A stretch of DNA of 64,000 nt, taken from the NCBI GenBank assembly GCA_016648135.1, contig JADDOH010001521.1, positions 124,001 to 188,000 on the forward strand, in the 5' to 3' direction. The position numbers and the translations under genes were made by a program. Positions 34,034-45,585 of this stretch are shown here, one piece after another. The notes under the pieces were generated by a model. It did no database searches and was not told the DNA's origin. It saw only the letters and a list, made by a program, of their open reading frames with translations. Every line of letters starts with the position of its first letter. The first letter of the stretch is position 1. The DNA comes from Agrypnia vestita (Eukaryota; Arthropoda; Insecta; Trichoptera; Phryganeidae).

Positions 34034-34420
34034 TTACTTACTTACCATCACGAAGTTTCCCCGTGGGGGTAGGCAGAGAGGATGGAGCGCCACACTCTTC
34101 TGTCCTGACATACAACCTCGCCTCATCCACATTCATACATCTTCGCATGCAAGCTCGCCGGTTCTTGAGGCTTCTAACAGGACAATCTTCCAGTATCTGG
34201 TTGATCTAGTCATGCCACGTCTTCCGCGGTCGCCCTCTCTTTCTGGCGCCATCAACACTTGCATTATATATCTTTCTCACCATTCTTTCCTCATTCGTTC
34301 GCTCAACATGCCCAAACCATCTGAGCGACCCTTTTTTAATCCTATTAATTATGCTAAGATCAGCTTTACATTCATTCCTAATATCTGCATTCTTTACTCT
34401 ATCGTAAATAGATTTGCCAC
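34034..34420 (-). pseudogene. LINE C-terminal region (LRWFGHVER family), best copy
   Basis: On the minus strand it reads DRVKNADIRNECKADLSIIN, LRWFGHVERTNEERMVRKIY, NASVDGARKRGRPRKTW, then with a frameshift the RRAC....NVDEA end. These are the conserved C-terminal motifs of an abundant insect non-LTR retrotransposon class. The polymerase core is missing. Same family as 8040, 8865 and 11032. Confidence 0.75.
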
Positions 34421-34451
34421 ACGTACGTCTGGATGTGAGAAGATAAAAATG

Positions 34452-34638
34452 AATAGCTCGTTGTTCTTGTGGCTAGGACTCTCGCCTCGTGATCCAAAGG
34501 TCGTGGGTTCGAATTTCACTCCAGACCAGCAAGTTAGTCCTATTTTCATAGCACAATAGTTTAGCTTAGCTCTCAAATAGTAAGAATATTGATGTGACAC
34601 GTATTCCGTGTTCGTAACACTATTTTATTAAAAAAAAA
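34452..34638 (+). repeat. SINE-A
   Basis: A-box cttgtggctaggactctcgc, B-box gggttcgaatttcactcc, body 'gaccagcaagttagtcctat', then an A-run. It follows the LINE fragment at 34034-34420 by about 30 bases. Confidence 0.75.
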
Positions 34639-36839
34639 TGTGAAGTACATAAAATTGAATCAAAAGTTGGTGAAAAATAATTTACACATAAAATAATAGA
34701 CGGTCACCGACTCTACTAGGACAAAGGGATGAAGATAACGATTATTAAATAATCAAAAAAAAAAATTTAATGGTTTTTATTTCTTATTTATATTAATATA
34801 CATACATATATAAAATTATGTTTTAGCGAATGCAGTTTTTTGCAGATACATAACTAATTAATCCTTAAAAAATACAGCAAAATAAATTTAAATTAAAAAT
34901 TCTTCCTCTGTTTACATCGAACCTAGAAAAATAAAACAAGCATATGAAATATATCCGAGGAATTTCTATAAAAATTATTCTTTTTTTCCGCTTCTTCGCG
35001 GGAGGTTTATAAACTAAAATAAAATTAAAATATATTCACTGGGAATTTATAAGTTATAAAAAAAATGAGTGATCGAAAGTCATTTTTAAAATTTATCAAA
35101 TCAATATTTTTTCCAGGAAAATATGGAAAATATATTTTTTTCAGTAAAAATCCATTAAATTTTTTAAGAAATGTGTAGGTACAATATATTAATGAATTCG
35201 CGTTTCGTATTATATTTTGACGCTTAGGGATTTCACATTGTCACCGTAATTTGTTATATCTTGTATCCTGTTTTTGCTGACCTTACAGGAGAGGTCAAAT
35301 TGTTTCATAGGAATACGTAATTAAATGTATTGAAAGGGACAACATGTAGAGAGAAAGAATCTATAATTTACATGTTTTTACTATATAACCTAACGGAGCT
35401 ACTCCACTATATTTTACATGCAGTCTACTACCCAAATTATTAAGATTTGAAAATATCTTGACATTAGTATCATTGTTTTTGGAGATGTGTGACATTAGAG
35501 TGTGCATTTTGTTTTCTAAAAATTTTCTAATAAAATAATATTCTAATATAATATGTTTTTTAAATAGACTTAATATTTCTGTAGAAAATTATCAATTCTC
35601 AATTTGACAGCCCTGATTTTTCTTAAGTATGTCACAGAATTCCATTGTCAACGCGTTCTAAGAACAATCTTATTACAATAGTATACGAACAAACTACCTC
35701 ATATACTCATCATTGCCTTGACTACATACACTGCAAGGAGTACAGTAAGTTTGTAGAAATGTTCCATGTCACTTTCACTACTTTAAAGATAAACATGCCG
35801 TAGATTCTGAGACAGTGATAGAATCTATATTAAAATCTGGTAATGTTTCACTATTTACTCATAGTTTTGTTGAATCTTTAATTTTTATTCAATTGATTTT
35901 CTGTGGATATTTTATTTACATTATTGTTCATTTTAATTTGCGAAATTCATTTTTATTCTGACGAGTGTTGAAGGCAACAGGACTTGTTAAATTAAATATA
36001 TTAAATATAATATATATGAGACATGCTGCGAAATTTACGATTCCTTTCTTCTAATGAAATATTCATCGCACACATTTTTTATGAAGCCTGTCAGTAGATA
36101 TTTCTGAAAACTATTTATTTATGCTAACGGTCGTCAATACACAATCCCACTACGTAGGGGCAAACCGAAAAATAAAGCTATAAGACAATATTTTTTTAGA
36201 TTCGGATCAATATTGGTCACCAAAGCCTCGCTATGTAGGGATTTTTCTTTTTTCATATTTCAAAACGTCTTACCAATTCAATAGACTTACCCAAGTCTAG
36301 CAGTAAACATTGCCTTCACAAAAATCCATCCGAATAGAAGTTATTCACTCAATTTGTTAAGAATTCTGTATTTCCAAACCTTGTACTCATTATTTTTGAA
36401 ATGCTACGGCAATAAATACGATTTCAGATTTGTATGCTCTTAGGGCCCATTTTGAGAAATCTGTTCATCTATAGACTTGCCGAGGTATAATACATAATTA
36501 TTTATGGGTTTTATATACCAGTACCAGATATATCAAACACACAACCAAAATTATGTTGTTTTTTTTTGTTATCTTGCTTGTTAGTTTGCATTACAAAAAT
36601 TTCTGTAGTTGAGGTAATAATATAAAATACTAAGGGGAAACCAACTATCGATTTGAGGCCACTTGTAAGGTTAATATATATAAAAAAGAAGATGAGAGAT
36701 ATTATAGAGGAATTTGATGTTCAAATTGGAAAAATTATTCATGATGATCTTTAAATTGTATGGAGTTATCACAGTACATTTACTGTGTTATCTCTTTTTG
36801 AGTTTAATTAAAATTTTATATTAATTAAAAGAAAAAACT
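34639..36839. other. unassigned AT-rich DNA
   Basis: No gene, SINE or MITE recognised. Short runs of A and T throughout; nothing supported. Confidence 0.35.
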
Positions 36840-36910
36840 TTGTATAAAACCATTTTTTATTGAATTGTCATAAAAATTTCTGGCCAATGCTTTCATTATC
36901 AGGATGCAAC
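36840..36910 (-). repeat. PLE terminal-repeat relic
   Basis: Minus strand has CTGATAATGAAAGC...GGCCAGAAA, preceded by 'gcatc' and followed by an AT-rich stretch as in the other PLE termini. Stem II is poor. Weak call. Confidence 0.3.
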
Positions 36911-36944
36911 TATAAATTGAAATTCGAATTTAATTTTCTATTTA

Positions 36945-37015
36945 ATAAAGTCGTGATCGCCAGAATGATCGCCGACCACCGATAGGAGGTGGCACCGTAA
37001 GAAGAAAAGAAGATC
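36945..37015 (+). repeat. LINE 3'-terminal fragment
   Basis: 'gtcgtgatcgccagaatgat', 'cgccgacc.ccgataggaggt', 'ggcacc.taagaagaa' match the last 70 bases of the LINE at 6988-7225. Confidence 0.5.
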
Positions 37016-38351
37016 GGAAGAAAAATAAATGTCTCATAAAAACGGTAGTTATATATATGAGTCAACCTAATATTTAAAGACTAACCACAACAAAGAAAAC
37101 TGAATGCTCACAAATCTAAAAAGAAATGCCAAATATAGGTACTAAGCGCCCTTAAGGTGAGTATTCGCGAAAACGGCGGTATATAAATTATACAAATATT
37201 ATTATTTTATTTACCTTATTTAAGAAAAAAAGGAAAAAAGAAAAAAAAAATTACTATAAAGAAAAATTTAACTACAGACATTCAAAATGGAATGTCATGT
37301 AGACAAAAGTGAGCACTTTCGACACCTCCTAGAATGTTTGTATGAATTATTCCAGTCAAGACCGGATGGTTTTTATCGCAGAGGCATCGAAAAACTTGTA
37401 GAACATTGGCAGGAAGTTGTAAACAATTAAGGAGAATAGATTGACTATTGACTAATTTATTAACAAATCCAAATTTACAATTTTTTCGACTTCAATACAA
37501 TTCTTACATATTTTGGAATTGCCACTCAAATAGTCCTTGGGCACGTTTCTGAGAATCGGTGTAGATTTTTAACTGCTTAACAGTTATATTAAATCACATG
37601 TCAAACACAAAAAGCAGTATAACAGAAAAAAAAACATGAAATAACTAAAATAAATTTTGTCCTGTACTCTTTATTTCGAATAAATGGACTCAAATTATGT
37701 CAACACGCAATTAATTTACGGTTTATAATTAAAAAAGATTTTTTGAAAATTAATATTTTGACTCATGTGTAAATATTTAAATAAGCGTCAGCATTTTGAT
37801 TTTCAGAAGCCTTTTGTTTTTGTTCATTATTCGCTACGGACCGGCGGGATAGTTTTTGTTGACGTAGTATCCAATTAACCTTTGGTATAGTATCAATATG
37901 TATATTGTTTGATAAAATTAAAACATACATGCACGCTGAAAAGCAACGATGCAATTTATATTACCGATAGTGTATACGCTGATTAGTTTGATAGTGTAGA
38001 TTGAAGTGACGATACGGTCCAGAATTGATTGTTTTGGAAAATATCAAGACTTTTTTCTGTGTCTATTTATTATTTTAAGATTCATTTTTATAACCTTAAT
38101 AAACATACATATTTAAAATCAACGAAAATTTAAAGACTGAAAAATTTACTTTGTTTATTACGATAAGCGCACACTTTTACGTAATAGAATAAATGTTTGT
38201 TTTACGAGTAAGTTGTTTTAATACGAAAATCTGTCAAAAGTTGCTACGTACACTTTTATTTAAATTGCACTACAGTATTAGCTACACTTAATTTAGTGGG
38301 TAACTTCTGTCTCACAACTACACATTTATAGAGACTTCCTGTTTGTTTGTA
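37016..38351. other. unassigned AT-rich DNA
   Basis: 37220-37255 is an A-rich tract. No gene or repeat family recognised. Confidence 0.3.
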
Positions 38352-38353
38352 TA

Positions 38354-38701
38354 CAGGTGTCTCATAGCTAGTAGAAAAAATTCTCTGCTAGATTCCTATT
38401 TTGATAATGAGTCGAAAACGTTTAAGAAACCAAGACCCGAAATCAATAGTTATAGAGATATGCTATATCAAAAACTGTAATTTTTTAATATCTCTCACTT
38501 GTTTTTTTTAAGAAGTTCCTGTAATGATAGTTCAACTTCTCAAAGAAAATAAGTAAGAAATATTAGAAAAGTGTACAATCTTTGATATTGCACATATCCA
38601 TTACGATTGATGTTAGGTCATGGTTGCTTGAACATTTACGAATCATTATCAAGGCAGGCATCCACCTGTATAGTTTTTGTTACTAGCTGTGAGATACCCT
38701 G
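38354..38701. mobile_element. mariner-type MITE
   Basis: Imperfect inverted ends CAGGTGTCTCATAGCTAGTA and the reverse of TACTAGCTGTGAGATACCCTG, flanked by TA on both sides (38352-38353, 38702-38703). Interior blocks 'atgagtcgaaaacgtt' and 'aggtcatggttgcttg' are shared with 42378-42874. No transposase. Confidence 0.65.
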
Positions 38702-38929
38702 TATACATATTTATTTATACCTATTTTTTTAAGGAGTCTTAGTTTCGGGATCTCCTGATCTTAACCAAAGATATGAAATTTTATAGAAATTATGTCATGA
38801 GTATTAGTCATGAGAGGTAGTGTAATATCTACATAATATAAAAAATAATAAAACATAATAGATATCTACATAATACACAATATAAAAAGAATTACGCACT
38901 CCTGTTAAGTGACAGTTATTTGAAGTTGT

Positions 38930-39640
38930 CATAACTTGTAATTTACGGCTTTCGGGAGGCATCTAAAACATTCGAAAAACATCCATAAAAGCCTGGAAGC
39001 CACGGAAAAGTTATCCTAAACCCTGGAAACGCCTAGAAGGTTCAATACCAGCATTGGCCAGATATAAAAAAGACCGCGCGCTGGAGTAAGAGTAGTTGTT
39101 GTTGAACGCGCTTGACAGGCGACAACAGAAGCGAAGTGCGCCGCGCGCCACGAGGCCAGGTCGGCCAACCGGGTGATAATTAGAGCGAATTTTCTGGTGA
39201 AGTTCTTACATACGTAGCGATATAAACCGGAGCGGATAAAATGTGAAAAATCGGATGAAATGTTCTAGTGAATGTTTAATAAAGTGTTGAAATGTCTATT
39301 TACGAGTGATAAATTACAAAATAGTGTAATTTTAAGAATAGCGTTAAGTTAAATAGTGTCAGGCCTCGGGTACGTTACAAGGAGCAAGCGGCAGAGCATC
39401 AGCGCGTTAATGCGCCCGGGTAGTGAGGTAAGCCAGCCACGATATGACTAAGCTCAGTACTGTGCCGTCAATGCGCCCCTTACTACTCTGGCGCAATGAC
39501 GCTCTGACGCTCTGCTGCTTGCCGCTCGTATCGTACCCGAGGCCTTAGACGACTTTGTACGTTTTAATAATTAATTAATCAGTGATTAATATATCTGTAA
39601 TTAAATTATATACAGTATATTTCAAGCGATAATAGTTTCA
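38930..39640 (+). repeat. solo-LTR-like repeat with nested insertion
   Basis: Shares the LTR family plan: clusters of 'tctaaaacattcg' and 'cctggaa' words at the start, TATA-like agatataaaaaagaccgcg (39060-39080), 'acgagtgataaattacaaaatagtgt', then 'gactttgtac.tt'. Positions 39357-39551 are a separate palindromic insert. No flanking internal genes; ends approximate. Confidence 0.5.
39357..39551. mobile_element. GC-rich palindromic MITE inside the LTR
   Basis: Ends gtcaggcctcgggtacg and cgtacccgaggccttagac are inverted. The match extends through 'gcaagcggcagagcatcagcg' versus 'gacgctctgctgcttgccgc' for about 45 bases. It is markedly GC-rich against AT-rich flanks. No ORF; superfamily not determined. 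Confidence 0.55.
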
Positions 39641-40237
39641 TTCTTCAGCGGTTAGAGATTGCAGAGATGGAGCGATTTCAAATCGGGTCAATCTCTTTGA
39701 AACATCCTGTACGCGTATAGAAATATGTATTTTGCGAAATAAAATCGCGGGTCAACTAGTAAGTTGCGTAATCGCCAAGCCATGCGATAGGCAGTTAAAA
39801 TTTATGATGTCATATTTAACGCAACTGTTAAAGAAATGTCCTCGGGTTTTTCTTTCGGGAATTTGGCGAGGGCTCTCCGCCCACTCCCCTCCTACCCCGG
39901 GTCGCCCCCTCTCCGACCGCGTGTCCACGATATTATATACGGCCCGACTTTATGATTTACGCCCCCGGACAAGGGAAGGCTGCGGAGTAAGGGCGGGTGT
40001 ATAAGCAAATAATTATTCTGCGGTCGGTTGACATAGGGCCGAAAAGCGTGTCTTCGGAATTGAATAATTTCATATGTTGTGTGCGCTCGAATGTTTGGTT
40101 AAGCCACCGTCTAATCGCGACCCCCGAAGGCTCCGTGTATTGTGGGCATCAAAAATTCTGAGGGTATATTGTTCGAGAGATCATCTTATTATTCGTAAGG
40201 GACGTTCGTTTGTCGCTGAACCCTTCTTGACGTAGAC
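39641..40237. other. GC-rich non-coding island
   Basis: 39835-40060 is strongly GC-elevated with ctcc/cccc runs and no convincing protein (the 90-codon frame at 39732 has no family motif). 'gaaacatcctgtacgcg' near 39697 could be a decayed DNA-transposon end. Possible regulatory or conserved DNA, unproven. Confidence 0.35.
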
Positions 40238-40240
40238 TAA

Positions 40241-40936
40241 AGCCATGTATGTATTCACCAGGGGACCATGTATGTATTCCTCAACATCACGCGCGGCATA
40301 AAGTCTACGTCGCGACGCCGCGCACAACATAGCACGGCCCGAGCGACCTCACCGCGACATCGCGTCGCGCGTCAGTACATAGTACTACGTGGTATGTTTA
40401 CAAGTGAATGCGCATGCGCTGTAACTGTATACCACTCAACATGACATTAGTGTGTGGAAACGAGATTGTTATCCAACTAATCGAGCTCTAATTGAGCTGT
40501 AATTGCAATTCTGATATGAAGGCCAACAGCGTTCCGTAATATTGTGTCTTGCTTGGCTATGGAAGGCCCGATTATTTGTAATAAATTTTCAAAATCAGCT
40601 GTTATCATTCGAGTGAAATTGACAAAAGATCCGTCAGACATTCGAACATCGCACAGAATATCCATCCTTCTTTCTTTTTGCAGTAAATAATTTCGCACCC
40701 ACCACCTTTTTCTCCTCTTACGTTTCGATAAAACTCGTTAGAATAAATAGATGCGCAGCACTAATCATCAAAACCTCATCGGGCGACATTTCCGCGAAAA
40801 GTGATATGTGAGTATATGTGAGTCCCCGTGTACATGTCAAGTGACCGAGTCATTGTCCCCGAAGCATGAGCGTAGATGTTGATGCGACATGCCGCGCGGA
40901 ATGTTGCGCTATTTGTTCCCTAGTGAATACATGGCT
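40241..40936 (-). mobile_element. PIF/Harbinger-type DNA transposon remnant
   Basis: Left end AGCCATGTATGTATTCACCA and right end (reversed) AGCCATGTATTCACTAGGGA match over about 20 bases apart from a 4-base GTAT duplication. Both sides carry TAA (40238-40240 and 40937-40939), the 3-bp duplication expected for PIF/Harbinger. Only 696 bp long with a partial transposase, so it is internally deleted. Confidence 0.75.
40477..40737 (-). pseudogene. HARBI1-like transposase, N-terminal remnant
   Basis: Open for 86 codons on the minus strand: a basic patch SKRKRRKRWWVRNYLLQ, then SDGSFVNFTRMITADFENLL, IGPSIAKQDTILRNAV and a degenerate RIAIT. This is the region before the catalytic DDE_4 domain of HARBI1-like nucleases. 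The DDE residues are not present; the stop at 40477 lies where the domain should start. Confidence 0.65.
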
Positions 40937-41112
40937 TAAGTCTTTCCCTGGGGCTCAATTGGGGAATAACTGCGCGTCACTTCACCTATAATATCTATAA
41001 TACATGCAAAATAATTGTATCGATTGTACATTCACAAATTTTGCATGACATTACAGAATTGACAAAAATTATTATACATAACCTCAAAACTCATATATCA
41101 CATTAAAAATCA

Positions 41113-41544
41113 GAAATTTTGGATGGCATTAAAAACGTTATGTTTTAAACTAAACATACCGACAGATGTCACATGCATGTAAAATGTATTTTTAATAATT
41201 TTTTTTTATAAAATAATCAATGATAATTGTATTATCGTCAGGAACGGACGGACAGACGGACAGACGGACAGACGGACAGACGGACAGACGGACAGACGGA
41301 CAGACGGACAGACGGACAGACGGACAGACGGACAGACGGACAGACGGACAGACGGACAGACGGACAGACGGACAGACGGACAGACGGACAGACGGACAGA
41401 CGGACAGACGGACAGACGGACAGACGGACAGACGGACAGACGGACAGACGGACAGACGGACAGACGGACGGACAGACGGACAGACGGACAGACGGACAGA
41501 CGGACAGACGGACAGACGGACAGACGGACAGACGGACAGACGGA

Positions 41545-41591
<47 letters not shown>

Positions 41592-41931
41592 ACAGACGGA
41601 CAGACGGACAGACGGACAGACGGACAGACGGACAGACGGACAGACGGACAGACGGACAGACGGACAGACGGACAGACGGACAGACGGACAGACGGACAGA
41701 CGGACAGACGGACAGACGGACAGACGGACAGACGGACAGACGGACAGACGGACAGACGGACAGACGGACAGATGGACAGACGGACAGACGGACAGACAGA
41801 TAGAAATTTAGATGGCATTAAAACATTACGTTTAAAACAAAACATACCAATAGATGTCACCGGCATGTAAAATGACATTTTTAATATTTTTTTATAAAAT
41901 GAATCAATGATAATTGTATTTTCGTTAGGAA
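41113..41931. repeat. duplicated ~130-bp segment flanking an 8-mer satellite
   Basis: 41113-41243 and 41802-41931 are direct copies (agaaattt..gatggcatta, cagatgtcac.tgcatgtaaaa, aatcaatgataattgtatt.tcgt.aggaa). The satellite lies exactly between them, so the array is part of a larger tandem duplication. Confidence 0.9.
41245..41795. repeat. (CAGACGGA)n satellite, ~69 units
   Basis: Almost perfect 8-bp tandem for about 550 bases. A block of five CAGACGGG variants sits at about 41546-41586, a 4-bp slip (extra CGGA) at about 41466 and one GATGG variant near 41771. The unit has no stop in any frame, so long open frames of Arg-Thr-Asp-Gly-Gln or Cys-Pro-Ser-Val-Arg repeats appear on both strands; they are not genes. 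Confidence 0.97.
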
Positions 41932-42375
41932 TACGTCTCTCTGAAAAATTTCAGGGTGTCGATATGAAAAGCTAAGCCTGAATACATCTGACTTTTAAGG
42001 GGCAAGAGAAAAAGCCCGATTTTAGCGCCATCGGCCTATTGCGTCAATGTTATACGTGAGCAAAGATACCTCGTTTTGTTGCGTTGAGAATACGCTATCC
42101 GAAGATAATGAGGACAGTGCAATGCAATGCTGATGGCCAGTGCATTGTCGTTACCCAGTAGTGCGCGTCTCGGCTGTGTGGTGACCGAATCGACGATTAA
42201 AAATGGATAAACCACGTAAGAACGGAATGTCGCACAGGTTCGAGAGTTTTGTTGTTAAATTTTTAATGTTATTGTGAATAGTTATTACAGTGCGTTCCGA
42301 AGTCATCATAGTAAAATTAGCATTTCTAGAGGCATATCATTGCAAATATTTAATACATTTCTAGTATTTTTTTTG
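41932..42375. other. unassigned DNA
   Basis: 41990-42190 is GC-elevated with no ORF. Nothing recognised. Confidence 0.3.
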
Positions 42376-42377
42376 TA

Positions 42378-42874
42378 CAGGGTTATTTGGAAAACATTAA
42401 TAATCTCGCTGGACTATATTTCTACCTTGATTATGAGTCGAAAATGTTCAAGCTATCGTGACCTAATATAGATAGTTATGCAATATCAATTTTTTTTCAA
42501 TATTTCTGAATTATTTTTTGTTAAACGCTGGACTATCATTACAGTAACTTATATCGATTGCGAAAAATTCATTCGTTTCAATACAAGTCAAATAAAATGA
42601 TTAAAACTCTGCATTAATTCCAATTGGATTTTTTTCCCAATTGGAATTTGAAGGTTTTTATTATTTTATTTGACACGCATTAAAGGGAATGAATTTCATA
42701 TTTGAAATAAGTAACTGTAATGATAGTCCAAAGTCAGAAATAGAAATGCAATCTTTGATATCGCATATCTCCATAACTATTCATATTAGGTCATGGTTGC
42801 TTGCACATTTTTGACTCCTAATCAAGGCAGAAATACAGTCCTGCAAGGTGATAAATATTTTCCAAATAACCCTG
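42378..42874. mobile_element. mariner-type MITE with internal palindrome
   Basis: Perfect 17-bp inverted ends CAGGGTTATTTGGAAAA, flanked by TA (42376-42377, 42875-42876). A second, inner inverted repeat (ctggactatcattacagtaa at about 42529; gtaactgtaatgatagtcca at about 42713) centres on ccaattggatttttttccca. No coding sequence. Related to 38354-38701. Confidence 0.75.
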
Positions 42875-42954
42875 TATAAAACCAATATGGGAAATGAGTT
42901 TAGGAAGGTCAAAACAAATAAGAAGTGATAGTGTATTCAAATCTTGGATATCAA

Positions 42955-43060
42955 GAACTGTAGAGAGCTGGCATTAGACCGAGATCAGTGGAGGAAGACT
43001 TTTGAGTAGGCCAAAATCCACCAGAGATCAAATCAAAGCATGTTTGGACATTTTCTTTTG
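42955..43060 (+). pseudogene. LINE C-terminal fragment
   Basis: Reads ELALDRDQWRKTFE, stop, AKIHQRSNQSM: the D/RD.WR.TFE.AK.H pattern of RTE-type ORF ends. About 30 codons only. Confidence 0.45.
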
Positions 43061-43434
43061 CTATCTACAAATATGCTTTAGAAATTTTTAAGTTATCCAA
43101 GTACATGTACGAATATTTTTGTAAAGTTTGAAGTCATTCAAGCATTATAAATTAAAAATATTGAAATATTATTTTAATTTATGCACAACACTGCTTTTCG
43201 CACGGAGACACCGGATCCTAGTTATTTGTATCCATTGCGATGGAAAGATATCGTCTTGTTAAAAATGTTAAAAACAGCATCTGCGGAGAAATTCTGCGAA
43301 ATTAAAATTACGCCAAAATTAATTCTTTTGATTGCAGAGGCTGTATGCGTAGTAAAAAAAAACAGTTTTTAAAACCTTTTTAAGAATTTTTAAATGTAGG
43401 CATGTTTTGAGAATATATTTGCTGGATTTCGTCC
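43061..43434. other. unassigned AT-rich DNA
   Basis: A 63-codon plus frame (43181-43372) has no known motif. Confidence 0.3.
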
Positions 43435-43815
43435 CCAGAAGGATGATGGCCCAGGGCTTACGATCTGTATGAGCTCGCTTAAGTGATCACTTTACACAAT
43501 GCGACGTTCACTGTATCATTACCAGCTGCTAAATCCATGTATGCTTACTTATTCATGAGAAAACACTACTGACGTCTCTAGCATAGTCCCTTCAAATAAA
43601 CGAAATGTTTTTAGATTCGGAACATATACAAAACTTTAAATTTTTTTATTATGTGTGGATGTTCGAACGATGGAATTTGTGAACGTTTCATTGTGTAAAG
43701 TGATTATTTAAGCCAGATCATACAAGTCTTTAGCTCTGGGCATCCTATAAAAATACTTCCATACGTTTTTCTTATATATATAGTTACGTATCTGTGAGAC
43801 TTCTATAATTTATCT
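43435..43815. mobile_element. MITE-A
   Basis: Both subterminal blocks are present and mirror each other: 'gagctcgcttaagtgatcac' with 'gtgattatttaagccagatc', and 'caatgcgacgttcac' with 'gtgaacgtttcattg'. Right end: 'cttccatacgtttttcttat...tctgtgagacttctataattta'. Left terminal ~50 bases missing. Confidence 0.65.
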
Positions 43816-44364
43816 TAATAAATAGATTAGTGTTTAAGTTTTTTCGTTCCTTACCTTTTTTTTAAATTTTAATCTCCTTTAGTTAGTTCTTTTGTGTTTT
43901 CCTGTCGCGTAGCAGGAGCGTGCTTAGAAAAATAATAAATTAAGCTTCTTCGCTCTCGCATTTAAAAATACGTAAATGAATTTATAGTTAAGAAGTTTTT
44001 TAAACGGGATTAATAATTCGGTATCTTTCGAATAAAAATATTGAGATATTTGATAAATAGGTATTAAGGTAATATAAATTTGGACAAACTAACTTCGCCG
44101 GCGTTTTCATATCATGAATTTTCATATCATGAAAATCTCAATTGTGAAGGAGAGCAATTGTGAAGACAGGGAAAAATTGTCCAGATTACTATAAACCCAA
44201 ATGTAAGCCGATTCAGTTAAAAAATGTCATGAATTTTGTAAAAAGATACCTCATTTCATCACATCAAAAAGACATCAAGAATGGCAGTTAAAAGTTAAGG
44301 CAATGGAGAAGGAGGAAAATAATTAAGGTTTTGAAACGAGAAATGTTTTATGCGGGATGTGTTG
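43816..44364. other. unassigned DNA
   Basis: A small direct repeat 'catatcatgaattttcatatcatgaa' at about 44108-44133. Otherwise nothing recognised. Confidence 0.3.
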
Positions 44365-44416
44365 AGGTTCGATATCGACGTTTCGCTAGAGTCATATCAC
44401 AGTGTCATCAGGAGAG
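44365..44416 (-). ncRNA. hammerhead-like motif
   Basis: Minus strand: CTGATGA, a 20-base insert with weak stem II, GAAAC, GTCGATATC. Core and GAAAC are intact but stem II is poor. Position just 5' of the RTE fragment suggests another PLE-type terminus. Confidence 0.35.
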
Positions 44417-44449
44417 TGAAAATAAATATTGTTAATAAAAAGAAAACCA

Positions 44450-44990
44450 AACAGCAGAACTACCAAGAAAAATAGGTCTGGACTGGGTAGCCTTTGGTGA
44501 ATTGAAAAACTTGTTTGAAAATAAAGAAATCCCAGTATGCCTGAAAAGAAAAATGTTCGATACATGTATCTTACCGATGTTGACATATGATCTAGAAACA
44601 GCAACACTAGCAGAAAAAATCATACAAAAATTAAAGTGTACAAAACGGGCTATGGAATGCAGATGTTCCGCGTGAGCCTTCGAGATAAAACCAGAAATGA
44701 AGAAATAAGACTAGCAGAAGAAAAGTTGTCGATATAATGGACAGTAATGCGAAATTAAAATGGCAGTAGACTAGACATATAGCTCGACAGGAGGATACTA
44801 GATGAGCACCCAGAATCCTACAGTGGAGGCCCTGGACGAAAAATAGAAGCGTCAGAAGATCTCCCAATAGGTGGTCTGACGACATTGTCCAGCAAGCAGG
44901 AAGAACCTGGATGCGAAGGGTGAGAAACAGAGATGATTGGTGGAAAATTGATGAGGTTTACATCCAGCAGTGGAGGGGAAAATGCTGAGG
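44450..44990 (+). pseudogene. RTE-like LINE, C-terminal region
   Basis: Several frames cover LPRKIGLDWVAFGELKNLFE, CLKRKMFDTCILPMLTYD, EKIIQKLKCTKRAMEC, SLRDKTRNEEIR, RWSDDIVQQAGRTWMRRVRN and DWWKIDEVYIQQW before a gaagaagaa 3' tail (44988-45020). These are the standard thumb/C-terminal motifs of RTE-class polymerases in insects. The polymerase active-site region is upstream and missing. Multiple stops and frameshifts. Minus-strand open frames over it are shadows. Confidence 0.75.
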
Positions 44991-45030
44991 AAGAAGAAGA
45001 AGAAGAAGAAAAAAAGAAAACACTTTGTTT

Positions 45031-45479
45031 TAAGAGTAGTTTAAACAAAGTGTTTCCTTTTCGTTAATAATATCATTTTTTTGATTCATTTACCATTTAT
45101 TTATTTTTGTACCAAACTCAAAACTATAAATTTTTCTTTTTCAATTTTCAATTATATAATAAAGCCTTTTTTGATACAAGTGACTCAGTTGGTATTTTTA
45201 GATTAAAAATATGTTTTTTGAGACTAGTTTCACGGAACAAGTATAATAATAAGCATTTTGAAAAATGCTTGAAGTATGTTATTAAAATACGATGAATTTG
45301 AAAGGCCGCTTGAACCCAACTTCTGCCTTTCCCAGCTTCCTGTTCCCACAACAACATGAATCCTACAATAAAGATCTATTATCCTCCTTCCACGCTCGCG
45401 TTTCCTTTTCATACACATTATGAATACTAATTGCCCAATTCAAAAGATTAATAAAAATTGACAGTTTGAGCCAATTTTA
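45031..45479. other. unassigned DNA
   Basis: An inverted pair aacactttgttt / aaacaaagtgtt brackets 45018-45055. No genes. Confidence 0.3.
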
Positions 45480-45585
45480 ACAAATATATTTTTTACGACT
45501 TCATTGAAGTTATTTATCAAGATAAATTCACTATTTTTTCAATTGATCGAGAAACATTGTAGATTGACATTTTTAAAAAATATTG

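Noticed and set aside
34005..34559. 184-codon plus-strand ORF
   Set aside because: It is the antisense shadow of the LINE fragment at 34034-34420 and then runs into SINE-A.
41192..41878. Long open frames of RTDGQTD-type and CPSVRLSV-type repeats on both strands
   Set aside because: They are forced by an 8-bp satellite lacking stop codons in every frame; no codon bias, start context or flanking coding sequence supports a protein.
44392..45048. Several overlapping minus-strand ORFs with hydrophobic content
   Set aside because: Shadows of the RTE-like LINE on the plus strand, including the gaagaagaa tail read in reverse as poly-Ser/Phe.
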